Shown in pieces: positions 45,306 to 54,125 of a DNA stretch of 64,000 nt (positions within the stretch are counted from its first letter, which is position 1; every line of letters begins with the position of its first letter). Below the pieces are notes generated by a model. It saw only the letters and a program-made list of their open reading frames with translations, was not told the DNA's origin and ran no database searches. Source of the DNA: Variovorax sp. 54 (GTDB taxonomy: Bacteria > Pseudomonadota > Gammaproteobacteria > Burkholderiales > Burkholderiaceae_C). The stretch is from the NCBI RefSeq assembly GCF_002754375.1, contig NZ_PEFF01000001.1, positions 6,155,501 through 6,219,500 on the forward strand. The letters are read 5' to 3'. Position numbers and translations under genes: made by a program.

Positions 45306-46040
45306 TCAGGCGTCGTCGTCGGAGGTCTTCGCCTGCAACTGCTGCTGGCGTTCGGCGATGGCCATGTCGCGCGCCACGTCATGTCCGAGCGTGCGCACCG
45401 AGAAGGACTTGCTCACGCTGCCCTGGCCCGCAGTGAAGGTGATCGCCACCCAGTACCCGGGATGGCCCGCACGCGGCGTCTTGAACTGCACGCCGCTGAC
45501 GCCGCTCGTGTTGTTGCGTCGCACGATCTCCGACTTCGAGCGCTTGGCCGGCAGCTCGGCTTCGTCGTCGGGCGGCGGGCGTTGGCGGATGGCTTCTTCG
45601 GCGGGGTGCAGCCGTGCGAGGCCGACCATGCGGCCGAGCTGGCGTTGCCGTTCGCCGATGGCGTGCGCGCGGGCCGCCGGGCCCCAGTCGGCGAGGTCGA
45701 ATTCGGTGCGCAAGATTTCCTCGTGGCCGAGGTAGGTCTTGGCCAGCCAGGCCACGGGCTTGCCCTGCGCTGAAAGCCGGGGGAAGACGCCGGGCTCGCC
45801 CGTGCGGTTGTTGCTGCGCAGGGCCTGCGCGCGTTCCTTGCGCGCGACCGGCGGGTGCTCCTTCACGATGCTGTCGCGCCAGGCCTGGGCGCGCCGCAGC
45901 GCCTGTTGGGTGCCGCCGTAGCTGGCGTGGCCGAAGAGGCGCGCGTAGCGCACGCCGTCTCGCACGAGCGACACCTCGAAGCCCCAGGGGCGGGGAGAAA
46001 TGCCGTACATGTCGACGGGGTTCGGAATTCCTTTGGGCAT
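45306..46040 (-). CDS. AP2-domain protein with two repeats
   Basis: The 244-residue protein has two AP2-like beta-sheet repeats (about residues 75-120, NNRTGEPGVFPRL..., and about 175-220, NNTSGVSGVQFKT...) and a shorter N-terminal copy (YGISPRPWGFEVSLVRDG). AP2 folds bind DNA. Such repeat proteins occur in Comamonadaceae with no known role. It is 13 bases downstream of a Crp/Fnr gene on the same strand, so the two may be co-transcribed. Confidence 0.72.
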   Translation of the reverse strand: MPKGIPNPVDMYGISPRPWGFEVSLVRDGVRYARLFGHASYGGTQQALRRAQAWRDSIVKEHPPVARKERAQALRSNNRTGEPGVFPRLSAQGKPVAWLAKTYLGHEEILRTEFDLADWGPAARAHAIGERQRQLGRMVGLARLHPAEEAIRQRPPPDDEAELPAKRSKSEIVRRNNTSGVSGVQFKTPRAGHPGYWVAITFTAGQGSVSKSFSVRTLGHDVARDMAIAERQQQLQAKTSDDDA

Positions 46041-46053
46041 CGTCAGTGTGGGG

Positions 46054-46770
46054 TCATGGCGTTTCGGGGCTGTCGCCGCTCCAGGTGCAGAGCTCGTCGG
46101 ACAGCTCGTGGGCTTCCGGCAGCAGGCTGCCGAAATCGGTCGAGGCGAAGGTCGGCGGTACGTGCACGCCCTGGTCGTCGCGGCGCACCAGCCCGCGGCT
46201 TTCCATGTCGCGCATCGTCTTGTTGACGACCTCGCGCGACAGCCCCGAGTACGACGCGATCACCGCTTGCGTGATGCGCTTGTCGTAGCCGCCGGTGGCC
46301 GCGGGCGCCAGTTGCGTCAGCTCGTGCAGCACGCGGCTCACCAGGCTTTCGGACGACAGCGACGAGATGCGGCGCAGCTGCCCGCGGACCATGGCGACGC
46401 GCTTCATCGCGATTTCCAGCAGGCCCATGGTCACCTCGGGGTACAGCGCGCACAGCCGGCGCACCGCAGCCACGGGCAGGTGGTAGACCGACGAGGGCAG
46501 GGCGGCCACCAGCGTCGAGGTGGCCTGGTAGCTGTTCTCGCCGAGCGAGGGGCCGAGGAAGAAATCGCCCCGGCGGATGAAGTCGGTCGTCACGTCCCGG
46601 TCGACCGCGCGCAGCAGGCCCGTGGCCACGCAATAGATGCGGTCGGTGGGGGTGTCGGCCTGCAGCACGATCTCGTTGCGCCGGTAGGAATGAAGCGCGC
46701 TGCTGCGAATCAAGGCGGCGCGCTCGTCGGGCGGCACGCTGGCGATCAGGGGATGGAGATACATGGCCAT
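46054..46770 (-). CDS. Crp/Fnr-family transcriptional regulator
   Basis: This 238-residue regulator has a cyclic-nucleotide-binding-like barrel (about 20-115) and a C-terminal winged HTH (YDKRITQAVIASYSGLSREVVNKTMRDMESRGLVR). The usual FNR Cys cluster is absent. The cAMP phosphate-binding GELG/ARS pattern is not clear, so the effector is unknown. Start is at 46770 or two codons downstream. It might regulate the sites with CRP-like sequence at 27853-27868, but this is not shown. Confidence 0.85.
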   Translation of the reverse strand: MAMYLHPLIASVPPDERAALIRSSALHSYRRNEIVLQADTPTDRIYCVATGLLRAVDRDVTTDFIRRGDFFLGPSLGENSYQATSTLVAALPSSVYHLPVAAVRRLCALYPEVTMGLLEIAMKRVAMVRGQLRRISSLSSESLVSRVLHELTQLAPAATGGYDKRITQAVIASYSGLSREVVNKTMRDMESRGLVRRDDQGVHVPPTFASTDFGSLLPEAHELSDELCTWSGDSPETP

Positions 46771-46922
46771 GGCGGTTGCGAGACCAGCGGCGGTTCATGC
46801 GCATGCGCGAATCCACGGACGGCGGTCAAGGAACAGGACGGTGCGGCGCCCCCGGAGCGGCTCGCCATCGAGCGCCCCTTCGCCGGACCGGGCTGCGACG
46901 GGCTGAAGGCAACGAAGCCATC

Positions 46923-47582
46923 TCAGCCGGGCTGGAGCTGCGCGAACAGCGTGTCGATCCGGGCCCGTTCCTCGGCACCTCGCAGACAGCGCTCGCGCAG
47001 CCACAGGGCATCTCCCTGTCGCGCGATGCGCAGGTCGTAGACGTGTTCGATGTCGTCCACCACGACGTCGCCCGCAGGCCGCGCCTTGGCCGTGGGCGCG
47101 GGATGCGGTTGTGCGGCCCACAGCGCCAGCTCGATCTCGGCGGGGCTCATCGGCCCGCTGTCGCGCAGCGCGATCCAGTCGGCATGCAGCTGCGGCTGCG
47201 CCGCGACGCCTTTCACGAGGATCGGCTCGCGCCCGAGCGCCGCGAGCAAGTCGTCGAGCTGCGCGTGGCGGGTTCGCAGCAGAAAGCAGTCGTCGCGCAG
47301 GCAGGTGAGGTCGGTGTCGGCGGCCGGCGATGGCGGAAAGGCCGCAAAGAGCCGGCGCCGGACCTCGCGGCTCACGCCCGCCGCCACCTCGGGGCCGTCG
47401 GTGTCGGCGAGCTGCGAAAGGTTGGCAATGAAGACCAACGCGCACACCCGGTCCGGCGGCGGCAGAGGAGGAGAAGGCCGCACCGTTTCGGCATCGCGGC
47501 GCGGGCCCGGCAGGCAGGACGCCAGCGCTGCGCGCCATCGTGCGCCGAAAGGTTCGATTTCCGTGAAATACAAGGCAGCCAT
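46923..47582 (-). CDS. GGDEF-like degenerate protein
   Basis: This 219-residue protein is not recognised with certainty. The middle (ALVFIANLSQLADTDGPEVAAGVSREVRRRLFAAFP, then DLTCLRDDCFLL) matches the spacing of a GGDEF domain, where LVFI corresponds to the first strand and RDDCF takes the place of GGDEF. Catalytic acidic residues are not preserved, so no cyclase activity is expected. GGGGAAG precedes ATG 47582. It is convergent to the Crp gene only by distance, in the same direction, and divergent from araC. Confidence 0.5.
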   Translation of the reverse strand: MAALYFTEIEPFGARWRAALASCLPGPRRDAETVRPSPPLPPPDRVCALVFIANLSQLADTDGPEVAAGVSREVRRRLFAAFPPSPAADTDLTCLRDDCFLLRTRHAQLDDLLAALGREPILVKGVAAQPQLHADWIALRDSGPMSPAEIELALWAAQPHPAPTAKARPAGDVVVDDIEHVYDLRIARQGDALWLRERCLRGAEERARIDTLFAQLQPG

Positions 47583-47982
47583 TTCTTCCCCAGTAGAGAG
47601 AGTTCCGGTTGACGTTCGATCCGAAGGGATGCTACGAATCGCGCCCTTCTTTGGCATTCGCTTTCGCGGCGTGGATGTGTCGCGAGTCACATTCGGATGC
47701 AATTGCCCGCCGGGTGCCTTGGCTGGGACCAGGCAGCCCCGGATCGATGTCCTGAGCGGGAGGCGGTGGGCCGGGGAATCAGGGGGCGCCGTGCAGCTTG
47801 CGCCGGTTCGTGCGCTGTTCCACCCCCTCGAACTCCCGGGCTTCCGCTTCTGTTATCTCTGTTATTGTTTGTAAAAATTATCCAAGGTTCCGAGCGAACC
47901 TGTCTGGAAAAATCAGGGAGTTCCCGTTTGTGACCCGCAGCTTTTGGCATTGCGCCGGCTGCATGGAGGAAGGGCGTGCCGC
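47583..47982. other. AT-rich divergent gap before the AraC gene, 400 bases
   Basis: No protein gene is supported here. It contains a tandem repeat TCTGTTATC-TCTGTTATT (47849-47865) immediately followed by TGTTTGTAAAAA (47866-47877), which is repeated at 49152-49163. These lie about 105-135 bases before the AraC ATG. Read-through of the short frames gives no recognised domain. Confidence 0.6.
47866..47877 (+). repeat. 12-bp AT-rich repeat, copy 1
   Basis: TGTTTGTAAAAA, identical to copy 2 at 49152-49163, which flanks the AraC gene on its other side. It directly follows the 9-bp tandem repeat TCTGTTATC/TCTGTTATT. Confidence 0.5.
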
Positions 47983-49014
47983 ATGTCCGAGACCGACAGT
48001 CGTATCCAGCGCTTTCACACGGGCATGGTGCCGCGCAAGGACGGGTTCGCGTTCTGGGCCGACGAGATCGGCCCGCTCGTCGGACGGCTGGACAGCCCCG
48101 AGCGCACGGACTTCCAGCAGGAACTCACGATCGTCGACACGGCGGGGCTGGCCTTCATGCGGGTGCACGGCAGCGGCGCCACCATCGAGCGCAAGGGCCC
48201 GAGCCAATTGATGGGGGCGGAGGTTTACCCCTATCACCTGCTGCTCAAGCTCGACGGTGGCCTTGCCATCAGCGAACAACGCCGGCGCATCGAGCTCGGC
48301 ACCGGCGACATGGTGCTGATCGACTCCTGGCAACCCTTGCGCCTGAGTTCGACCGAGGCCACCGACTCCTGGTCGCTGGGCCTGCCGGAAGCGTTGGTGA
48401 ACCGCTGGCTGCCCCATGCGGACCAGTCGACCGACCTGCTGCTGGCGGCCGGCAAGGGCTGGGCCGGGATGCTGTCGGGCTACCTGCGCGCGCTGGACGT
48501 CGACCACCTGTGCAGCATCCAGAGCCCCGCGGAACGCCAGTTGCTGGGCGAGCACCTGATGTCGATGCTGTCGTTCGCGTTGGAACAGAACGGACTGGTG
48601 GCGCAGCCGGGCGCGCTGGGCGAGCGGGTGTCACCGCGTGACGGCGACCTGCACGCCCGCATGCGGGCCTGGATCCGGGACCACCACGCCGACACCGAGG
48701 TCGACGCGCAGAAGCTGGCCGCCTGCTTCAACGTATCGGTGCGCTACGTGCACAAGGTGTTTGCCAAGGCCGGTCGCGGCATGACCTTCCTGGAAACCCT
48801 GCAGGGTGACCGCCTGGAGGCCGCGGCCCAGATGCTTCGCAGCGCGGCAGGGGCGCGCAAGTTCGTTGCCCAGGTCGCCTACGACTGCGGCTTTGCGGAC
48901 CCGGCCTATTTCGGCCTCGTCTTCCGCAAGAAGTACGGCTGCACGCCGCGCTCCTTTGCCCTGCGGCAGGGGCCGGGGCAGGCCGAGGCGGACAGCGCAG
49001 TGCTTGTCTGCTGA
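47983..49014 (+). CDS. AraC-family transcriptional regulator
   Basis: This 343-residue regulator has a cupin-like N-terminal domain (about 20-190) and two HTH motifs at the C-terminus (VDAQKLAACFNVSVRYVHKVFAKAGRGM and VAQVAYDCGFADPAYFGLVFRKKYGCTPRSF), the standard AraC pattern. The start ATG is preceded by weak GGAGG at distance (about 15 bases). AT-rich gaps lie on both sides, each carrying the same 12-bp repeat. The regulated genes are not evident. Confidence 0.88.
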   Translation: MSETDSRIQRFHTGMVPRKDGFAFWADEIGPLVGRLDSPERTDFQQELTIVDTAGLAFMRVHGSGATIERKGPSQLMGAEVYPYHLLLKLDGGLAISEQRRRIELGTGDMVLIDSWQPLRLSSTEATDSWSLGLPEALVNRWLPHADQSTDLLLAAGKGWAGMLSGYLRALDVDHLCSIQSPAERQLLGEHLMSMLSFALEQNGLVAQPGALGERVSPRDGDLHARMRAWIRDHHADTEVDAQKLAACFNVSVRYVHKVFAKAGRGMTFLETLQGDRLEAAAQMLRSAAGARKFVAQVAYDCGFADPAYFGLVFRKKYGCTPRSFALRQGPGQAEADSAVLVC

Positions 49015-49151
49015 CCGGCGCGCCGCCGGCGCTTTTCGGGCACCGCCTTGCGGCCGTGCCCGATCTTCATATTTCTGTTCCCTTTACTCATACCTGTGAA
49101 TTTTATTTGGGAATAAATTCATTGCTTGGGACATTCGGCTGCGCGCCAATG

Positions 49152-49163
49152 TGTTTGTAAAAA
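49152..49163 (+). repeat. 12-bp AT-rich repeat, copy 2
   Basis: TGTTTGTAAAAA, identical to 47866-47877. It lies 126 bases before the OmpR-type gene, in an AT-rich gap of 274 bases. A related AGTTTGTAACG is found about 90 bases on. Confidence 0.5.
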
Positions 49164-49288
49164 AATGCGTCTGCCTTCAACAATTTAGAGCAATTTATTG
49201 TGGGAGGGTTGAATGAATAAGGGTAATTCCTCGGCCAACGAGACAAAAATAGAAGTTTGTAACGCCACGGTGTGCAAGGTAATTTTCA

Positions 49289-50077
49289 ATGTTTGAGCAA
49301 AACTCCCCGCACATTGCAGTGTTGGATCCCTCTCCCCGAACGCGGTGGCATGCCAGTCGTGCCGTCAAGATGCTGGGTTATACGCCTGTCGCATTTGCGC
49401 ATATCGACGAATTGATCGAACAAGTCGCCCCCGGCGGAAATTTCGAGGCGCTGCTGCTTTCAATTCCGTCGGCGCCCGACGATGTGCAAAAACTCGTGGG
49501 CCAGGTGCGTGAAATGCTGCGCTACAACACGCCATTGATCATGAGCGCACGCAAACGACAAATCCGCGGGTTGTCGCTGTTGCATGCCGGCCCCGACGAC
49601 GCCGTGCTGCCGGAGCCGTCCACCTTCGAGGAGATGTACTTCATGCTCGAATTCTTCCTGCGGCAGCGCAATCGGCCGGTGGTGCCCCGCAGCCTCGATT
49701 GGCAGGAGTTCAGCCTGTTGTCGCCGTTCGACATGGTCGATGTGGCCGGCACCGAGATTCGCCTGACGCCGATCGAATTTGATCTGGCGGCTGAATTCTT
49801 CCGCCACATGAACCGGCCGCTGGGTCGCGAGCACCTGGAAATGATCGGCTGGCAAAGCGGTGTGGCCGCCGGCTCGCGCACGCTGGACGCCAACGTGTCG
49901 AAGCTGCGTCGCAAGCTGGGCTTGTATGTCGACCAGCCGCACGGCCTGTCGCTGCACGCGGTCTGGGGCATGGGCTACCAGCTCAGCCAGTTGGGCAAGC
50001 GCGATGCGCCTGGTACCTGGACGTTCCCGACGGATTTCCGCGTGGAGTCGGCCGCACCGTCGCAGCTGTCGTCCTGA
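49289..50077 (+). CDS. OmpR-type winged-helix protein with a degenerate receiver
   Basis: This 262-residue response-regulator-like protein has a C-terminal OmpR winged helix (EIRLTPIEFDLAAEFFRHMNRPLGREHLEMIGWQ...RTLDANVSKLRRKLG). The receiver has lost the phosphoacceptor Asp (Ser58 in LLLSIPSAP), has only one of the acidic pair (Asp13), and has Glu109 where the conserved Lys would be (VLPEPST). Phosphorylation control is therefore unlikely; ligand or protein binding is more plausible. No histidine kinase lies beside it. AAGG lies before the ATG. Confidence 0.82.
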   Translation: MFEQNSPHIAVLDPSPRTRWHASRAVKMLGYTPVAFAHIDELIEQVAPGGNFEALLLSIPSAPDDVQKLVGQVREMLRYNTPLIMSARKRQIRGLSLLHAGPDDAVLPEPSTFEEMYFMLEFFLRQRNRPVVPRSLDWQEFSLLSPFDMVDVAGTEIRLTPIEFDLAAEFFRHMNRPLGREHLEMIGWQSGVAAGSRTLDANVSKLRRKLGLYVDQPHGLSLHAVWGMGYQLSQLGKRDAPGTWTFPTDFRVESAAPSQLSS

Positions 50078-50085
50078 GCGGCGAT

Positions 50086-50457
50086 TCAGCGTGCGGGCGG
50101 CTGCTGCGTTTGCGCCAGCACCCAACGCGCAAGGACCTGCGCCTCGGCCTCCGAGACCAATGACTGGCGCGGCATGATCACTCGGCCCCAGGTGCCGACG
50201 CTGCCGTTGCGGATCTTGTCGGCCAGGCGCGCCGGCGCGGTGGCATCGTTCCGGTAGCGGTCGGCGATCTGCGCGAAGCCCGGCCCGACCTGCTTGTGCA
50301 CCAGCCCGTGGCAGGCCATGCAGGCGTTTTTGCGCGCCAGGTCCACGGGGGAAGGTTGCGGCTGTTGGGCCGCGGCGCCGGAGGATGCGGCCATCAAAAG
50401 GCCGGCCAGTGCGAGCGGGAGACGGAGGGGAGCGGGAAGCCGGAAGGTGCGGTGCAT
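50086..50457 (-). CDS. Small class I cytochrome c
   Basis: This 123-residue periplasmic cytochrome has a signal peptide (cleaved after GAAA), the haem-binding CMACH (Cys46, Cys49, His50) and the axial Met95 in VIMPRQSL. The size matches cytochrome c5/c-551-like proteins. It carries electrons between periplasmic redox partners that are not encoded next to it. It is convergent to the OmpR-type gene. Confidence 0.88.
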   Translation of the reverse strand: MHRTFRLPAPLRLPLALAGLLMAASSGAAAQQPQPSPVDLARKNACMACHGLVHKQVGPGFAQIADRYRNDATAPARLADKIRNGSVGTWGRVIMPRQSLVSEAEAQVLARWVLAQTQQPPAR

Positions 50458-50631
50458 GGACGGGAAACTCGGAGCAGGTGAAAACTGTACCTTGCCCCTT
50501 CGCGCGCCTAGGGTCGCAGGCTGAATGCCCCCGCCCGGACGCCGTCGCTCATTCGCGACAAGTCGACTCAGAAGTAACTATATGTATGGTTAAATCCCTC
50601 GCAACTACCGCGAAGAGGACGAGGGATTCCC

Positions 50632-51312
50632 ATGAAGCTGCCGCTCTGCATTGCATTGGCCACCGTGGTTCTGGCCGGATGCGCCAGCGCACCGCCGACC
50701 GGACCCGGCCAGGGCACCGGCATGTCGTACATGCCGATGGTCGCCATGGAAGGCGTGGACAAGGTGCGCTACGACAGCGACGTGGCCGACTGCCGCACGG
50801 CGGCCACCCGCATCACCGCGCGCAGCGAATCGGGCGACGCCATGTGGGCTGCGCTGGGCCTGGGCCTGATCACGGTGCACGGCCAGGGCATCGTCGCCGC
50901 GGCGTCGTACACCGGCATCAGCGCCGCCGTCATCGACTGGAACACCCGCCCCAGCGGCGCGTTGATCGCCGAGCACCAGCAGATCGCCATCGTCCATTGC
51001 ATGGCCAAGCGCGGCTACCGCAACCTCGACCCGAACGTGCAGGACACGTTCTACGGCAACACCTTCAACCCCGTGCTCGCGCTCAAGCCGCGCCGCACCG
51101 GTGTCGACACCTACAACGTCGAGCGCCTGGCCAAGGCCGGCCGCTGCAACGTGCAGCCGCGCGCCGAGATGACGGCCAAGGGGCCGGGCTACGAGACCTA
51201 CAGCGTGCCGTGCGCGAGCGGCATGGCCTGGGCCGTGCGCTGCGAGTTCGGCAACTGCCGAGTGCTCGCACAGACGCCGATGCGCCCGGCGGCGCCCGTG
51301 CGCCGCTCCTGA
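50632..51312 (+). CDS. Lipoprotein with glycine-zipper-like segment
   Basis: The 226-residue protein begins with a lipoprotein signal (MKLPLCIALATVVLAGCAS, lipobox LAGC with Cys17). A Gly/Ala-rich stretch follows at about 80-100 (MWAALGLGLITVHGQGIVAAASYTGISAAV). Several Cys residues (e.g. ADCRTAA, VHCMAKRG, GRCNVQP, VPCASG, FGNC) may form disulphides. No family is recognised. It should be membrane-anchored in the envelope. Confidence 0.75.
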   Translation: MKLPLCIALATVVLAGCASAPPTGPGQGTGMSYMPMVAMEGVDKVRYDSDVADCRTAATRITARSESGDAMWAALGLGLITVHGQGIVAAASYTGISAAVIDWNTRPSGALIAEHQQIAIVHCMAKRGYRNLDPNVQDTFYGNTFNPVLALKPRRTGVDTYNVERLAKAGRCNVQPRAEMTAKGPGYETYSVPCASGMAWAVRCEFGNCRVLAQTPMRPAAPVRRS

Positions 51313-51340
51313 GCCAATACCGCCCACAGGGCGGATCGGC

Positions 51341-52147
51341 TCACTTCACGACCATGCCCTTGAGCGCCGGGTCGGGCGGCGGGGCCTTCAGCTTCATGTC
51401 GCGCAGCGTCTTCATGAGCAGCTGCGCGATCATCATGTTGCGGTGCCGCTTGCTGTTGGCCGGGATCACGTGCCACGGGGCGTGGTCGCTCGAGGTGGCA
51501 ACCAGCGCGTTCTGATACGCCTTCTGGTAATCGGCCCACTTGGTGCGCACTTCGAGGTCGCCCATGCTGAATTTCCACTGCTTGCCGGGCGTGTCGATGC
51601 GGGCCTGCAGGCGCTCGCGCTGTTCGTCCTTGTCGATGTGCAGCATGCACTTGACGACGACCGTGCCGGTCTCGGTGAGCAGCCGCTCGAAATCGTTGAT
51701 CTGCGCGTAGCGGCGGCGGGCTTCGTCGCCGTCGATCCAGCCCTCGACCACGGGTACCAGCACGTCTTCGTAGTGGCTGCGGTTCCACACCATGATCTCG
51801 CCGGTGCGCGGCACGGCCGCGTGGCAGCGCCAGAGGTAATCGTGTGCGCGTTCTTCTTCGCTCGGCGCCTTGAAGGCTGTCACCCGCACGCCCAGCGGCG
51901 AGGTGCGCGAGAACACCCAGCGCACCGTGCCGTCCTTGCCGCTGGTGTCCATGCCCTGCAGCACCAGCAGCACTTTGCGTCGGCCTTCGGCGTGCAGCAC
52001 GTCCTGCAGTTCGTCGAGTTCGACGGCCAGGGTGTCGACCTCGGCGCGCTGGCCTGACTCGTCGCCTGTGAGAAAGGGCGTGTCGTCGGGGTCGATGCGC
52101 GAGAGCTTGAACTTGCTGCCGACGCGGTACTTCTTGAACTTGGACAT
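51341..52147 (-). CDS. Polyphosphate kinase 2 (PPK2)
   Basis: PPK2 enzymes use polyphosphate to phosphorylate AMP or ADP (or the reverse). The 268-residue protein has the Walker A-like GMDTSGKDG (65-73), a Walker B/Asn-Arg region IMVWNRSHYEDVLV, and the lid Arg region EVRTKWADYQKAY. The class III (AMP/ADP) or class I form cannot be separated with certainty. The start ATG at 52147 gives MSKFKKYRVG; a TTG upstream is less likely. It is downstream of hslR on the same strand. Confidence 0.9.
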   Translation of the reverse strand: MSKFKKYRVGSKFKLSRIDPDDTPFLTGDESGQRAEVDTLAVELDELQDVLHAEGRRKVLLVLQGMDTSGKDGTVRWVFSRTSPLGVRVTAFKAPSEEERAHDYLWRCHAAVPRTGEIMVWNRSHYEDVLVPVVEGWIDGDEARRRYAQINDFERLLTETGTVVVKCMLHIDKDEQRERLQARIDTPGKQWKFSMGDLEVRTKWADYQKAYQNALVATSSDHAPWHVIPANSKRHRNMMIAQLLMKTLRDMKLKAPPPDPALKGMVVK

Positions 52148-52195
52148 CTGCGGGCGCTCCGTCAAAAAAGAAACGAAGCCCGCAGGGTACGCGAA

Positions 52196-52690
52196 TCAGC
52201 GCTGCGGGCGACCGCGCGGCGGCGGGTGGTCGTCGTCGCCGTTGCTTTCATCGATCGACGCGCTCCAGCGGTTGTCCCACTCGGCCTGGTGGCGCACGCC
52301 GTCGATCTCGCGCCGGTCGCGCTTGGTGGGACGGCCCTGTTCGATGGCCAGTGCCGGCTCGCTGCCCATGCGGCGCTGCTCGCGGAAGGCGGCCTGCGCC
52401 GCCAGGCTCTCGGGCGTTTCCTCGTACAGCTGCTGGGCCACGGGCGCCGGGCCGCGCTGGCCGCTGAGGCCGCGCACGGTCACGGTCCGCGTGAGCGGGC
52501 CCATGCGCAGCGCGACCGTGTCACCGGCCTTGACCTCGCGCGAGGCCTTGGCGACGTCGCCGTTCACCTGGATGCGGTTCTTGCCGATTTCGTCCGCGGC
52601 CAGCGAACGGGTCTTGAAGAAGCGGGCGGCCCAAAGCCACTTGTCGATGCGCAGACGGTCCATGAAGGTCGGAAGTGAAAGGTCAGCCAT
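52196..52690 (-). CDS. hslR: HslR (Hsp15), S4-domain RNA-binding protein
   Basis: Hsp15 binds stalled 50S subunits carrying nascent peptidyl-tRNA and helps recycle them. The 164-residue protein has the S4 fold from about residue 12 (RLRIDKWLWAARFFKTRSLA...GDVAKASREVKAGD). A basic C-terminal tail extends beyond the E. coli length. It overlaps the histidine kinase gene by 8 bases at its start. Confidence 0.86.
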   Translation of the reverse strand: MADLSLPTFMDRLRIDKWLWAARFFKTRSLAADEIGKNRIQVNGDVAKASREVKAGDTVALRMGPLTRTVTVRGLSGQRGPAPVAQQLYEETPESLAAQAAFREQRRMGSEPALAIEQGRPTKRDRREIDGVRHQAEWDNRWSASIDESNGDDDHPPPRGRPQR

Positions 52691-54125
52691 TGTGGCGCGA
52701 CAGCGGCAGCCGCACCACGGCGTCGAGCCCGGTCACATAGGTGCTGCCGCCGGCGCCGAGCGCGGTGCGGTTGTCCAGGCTGATGCGCCCGCCCAGCGCC
52801 AACACGATCTCGCGGCAGATCGCCAGGCCCAGGCCCGAGCCGCTCGAAGTGTTGCCCGCCGCAAACGGCGCGAACAGGCGCTGGCGCAGTTCGGTCGAAA
52901 TGCCCGGGCCGTCGTCGCGCACGGTGAGCACGGCCTCGTCGCCTTCGGCCTGCACGCGCACCGAGAGCGGGGCGCCGGTGGGGCTGTGCTTGATGGCGTT
53001 GTGCAGCAGGTTGCGCGTGAGCTCCTGCAGCATCCACTGGTGCGCGCGCACCGTCACTGCGTCGTCGGCGGCCAGCTCGAAGTCGAGTGCCTTGTCGGCG
53101 ACGAGCGGCGACAGGTCGAGCGCGATGTGGCGCACCACGTCGCCCAGGTCGAGCAGCGCCGACTCGGGCTGCTGGCGCAGTTGCTCCACCTTCGCGAGCG
53201 ACAGCATCTGGTTGGCCAGCGTGGTGGCACGCTCGACGGTCTGGCTGATCTCGACCAGCGCCTGTTCGGGCGCCACGTCGCCGCGGCGCGCCGACTGCAC
53301 CTGCGCCTTGAGCACCGCCAGCGGCGTGCGCAGCTGGTGGGCGCTGTCGCGCACGAAGCGCTTCTGGTGATCGAGCAGGCGCTGCAGCCGGCCCATGACC
53401 TCGGTGGTGGCGTCGATCAGCGGGCGCAGCTCGGCGGGCGCGCCGGGCGCGTCGATGGGCGAAAGGTCGTCTTCGGGGCGCCGCTCGATGGCTTCGCCGA
53501 GTTCGCGCACCGGCCGCGTGGCGCGCTGCACCACGACCACGGTGACCAGCGCGATCACGCCCATCAGCAGCAGCTGGCGCCAGAGCATGTCGAGCAGCAG
53601 CTTGCGCACCAGCGTCTCGCGCAGCTCCAGCGTTTCGGCGACCTGCACCACGGCCATGCCGCGACCGCGCGCGCTGGCCACGGGCTGCAGCAAGACGGCG
53701 ACGCGCACCGGCTGGCCGCGAAACTCGGCGTCGTAGAAATCGACCAGCGCCGCATAGGCGCCGCGGTCGGGGATGCGGCCGCGCCAGAACGGCAGCTCGG
53801 CAAAGCCCGAGACCATCTCGCCGTCGAGCGCCGAGACGCGATAGAACAGGCGGCTGCGGTTGTCGGCCTCGAAGGCCTCGAGCGCGGAGTAGGGCACGAT
53901 CGCGCGCAGCCGCGCCATGTCGTCATAGCCTTCCACGTCGAGCTGTTCGCCGATGGTCTTGGCCGAGGCCAGCAGCGTGCGGTCGTAGGCCGTGGTGGCG
54001 GCTGCCAGGCTCTGGCGGTACAGGCTCACGCTGTTGATCACCACGAACACCGCCACCGGCACGAGGATGCCGAGCAGCAGCCGTGCGCGCAGGGACGACA
54101 TCATCTGCCGCATGCCAGCCGTCAA
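52683..54125 (-). CDS. tctE: TctE-like sensor histidine kinase
   Basis: This 480-residue sensor has two membrane helices (about 13-35 and 185-205) flanking a periplasmic domain of about 150 residues, then a short linker, a HisKA box FVRDSAHQLRTPLAVLKAQ near residue 266 and HATPase motifs NLLHNAIKH, DDGPGI and SGSGLGLAI. The location, next to a TctD-like regulator and divergent from tctCBA, supports control of tricarboxylate uptake. Its start overlaps the regulator stop in an ATGA junction. Confidence 0.88.
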   Translation of the reverse strand: MTAGMRQMMSSLRARLLLGILVPVAVFVVINSVSLYRQSLAAATTAYDRTLLASAKTIGEQLDVEGYDDMARLRAIVPYSALEAFEADNRSRLFYRVSALDGEMVSGFAELPFWRGRIPDRGAYAALVDFYDAEFRGQPVRVAVLLQPVASARGRGMAVVQVAETLELRETLVRKLLLDMLWRQLLLMGVIALVTVVVVQRATRPVRELGEAIERRPEDDLSPIDAPGAPAELRPLIDATTEVMGRLQRLLDHQKRFVRDSAHQLRTPLAVLKAQVQSARRGDVAPEQALVEISQTVERATTLANQMLSLAKVEQLRQQPESALLDLGDVVRHIALDLSPLVADKALDFELAADDAVTVRAHQWMLQELTRNLLHNAIKHSPTGAPLSVRVQAEGDEAVLTVRDDGPGISTELRQRLFAPFAAGNTSSGSGLGLAICREIVLALGGRISLDNRTALGAGGSTYVTGLDAVVRLPLSRHNG

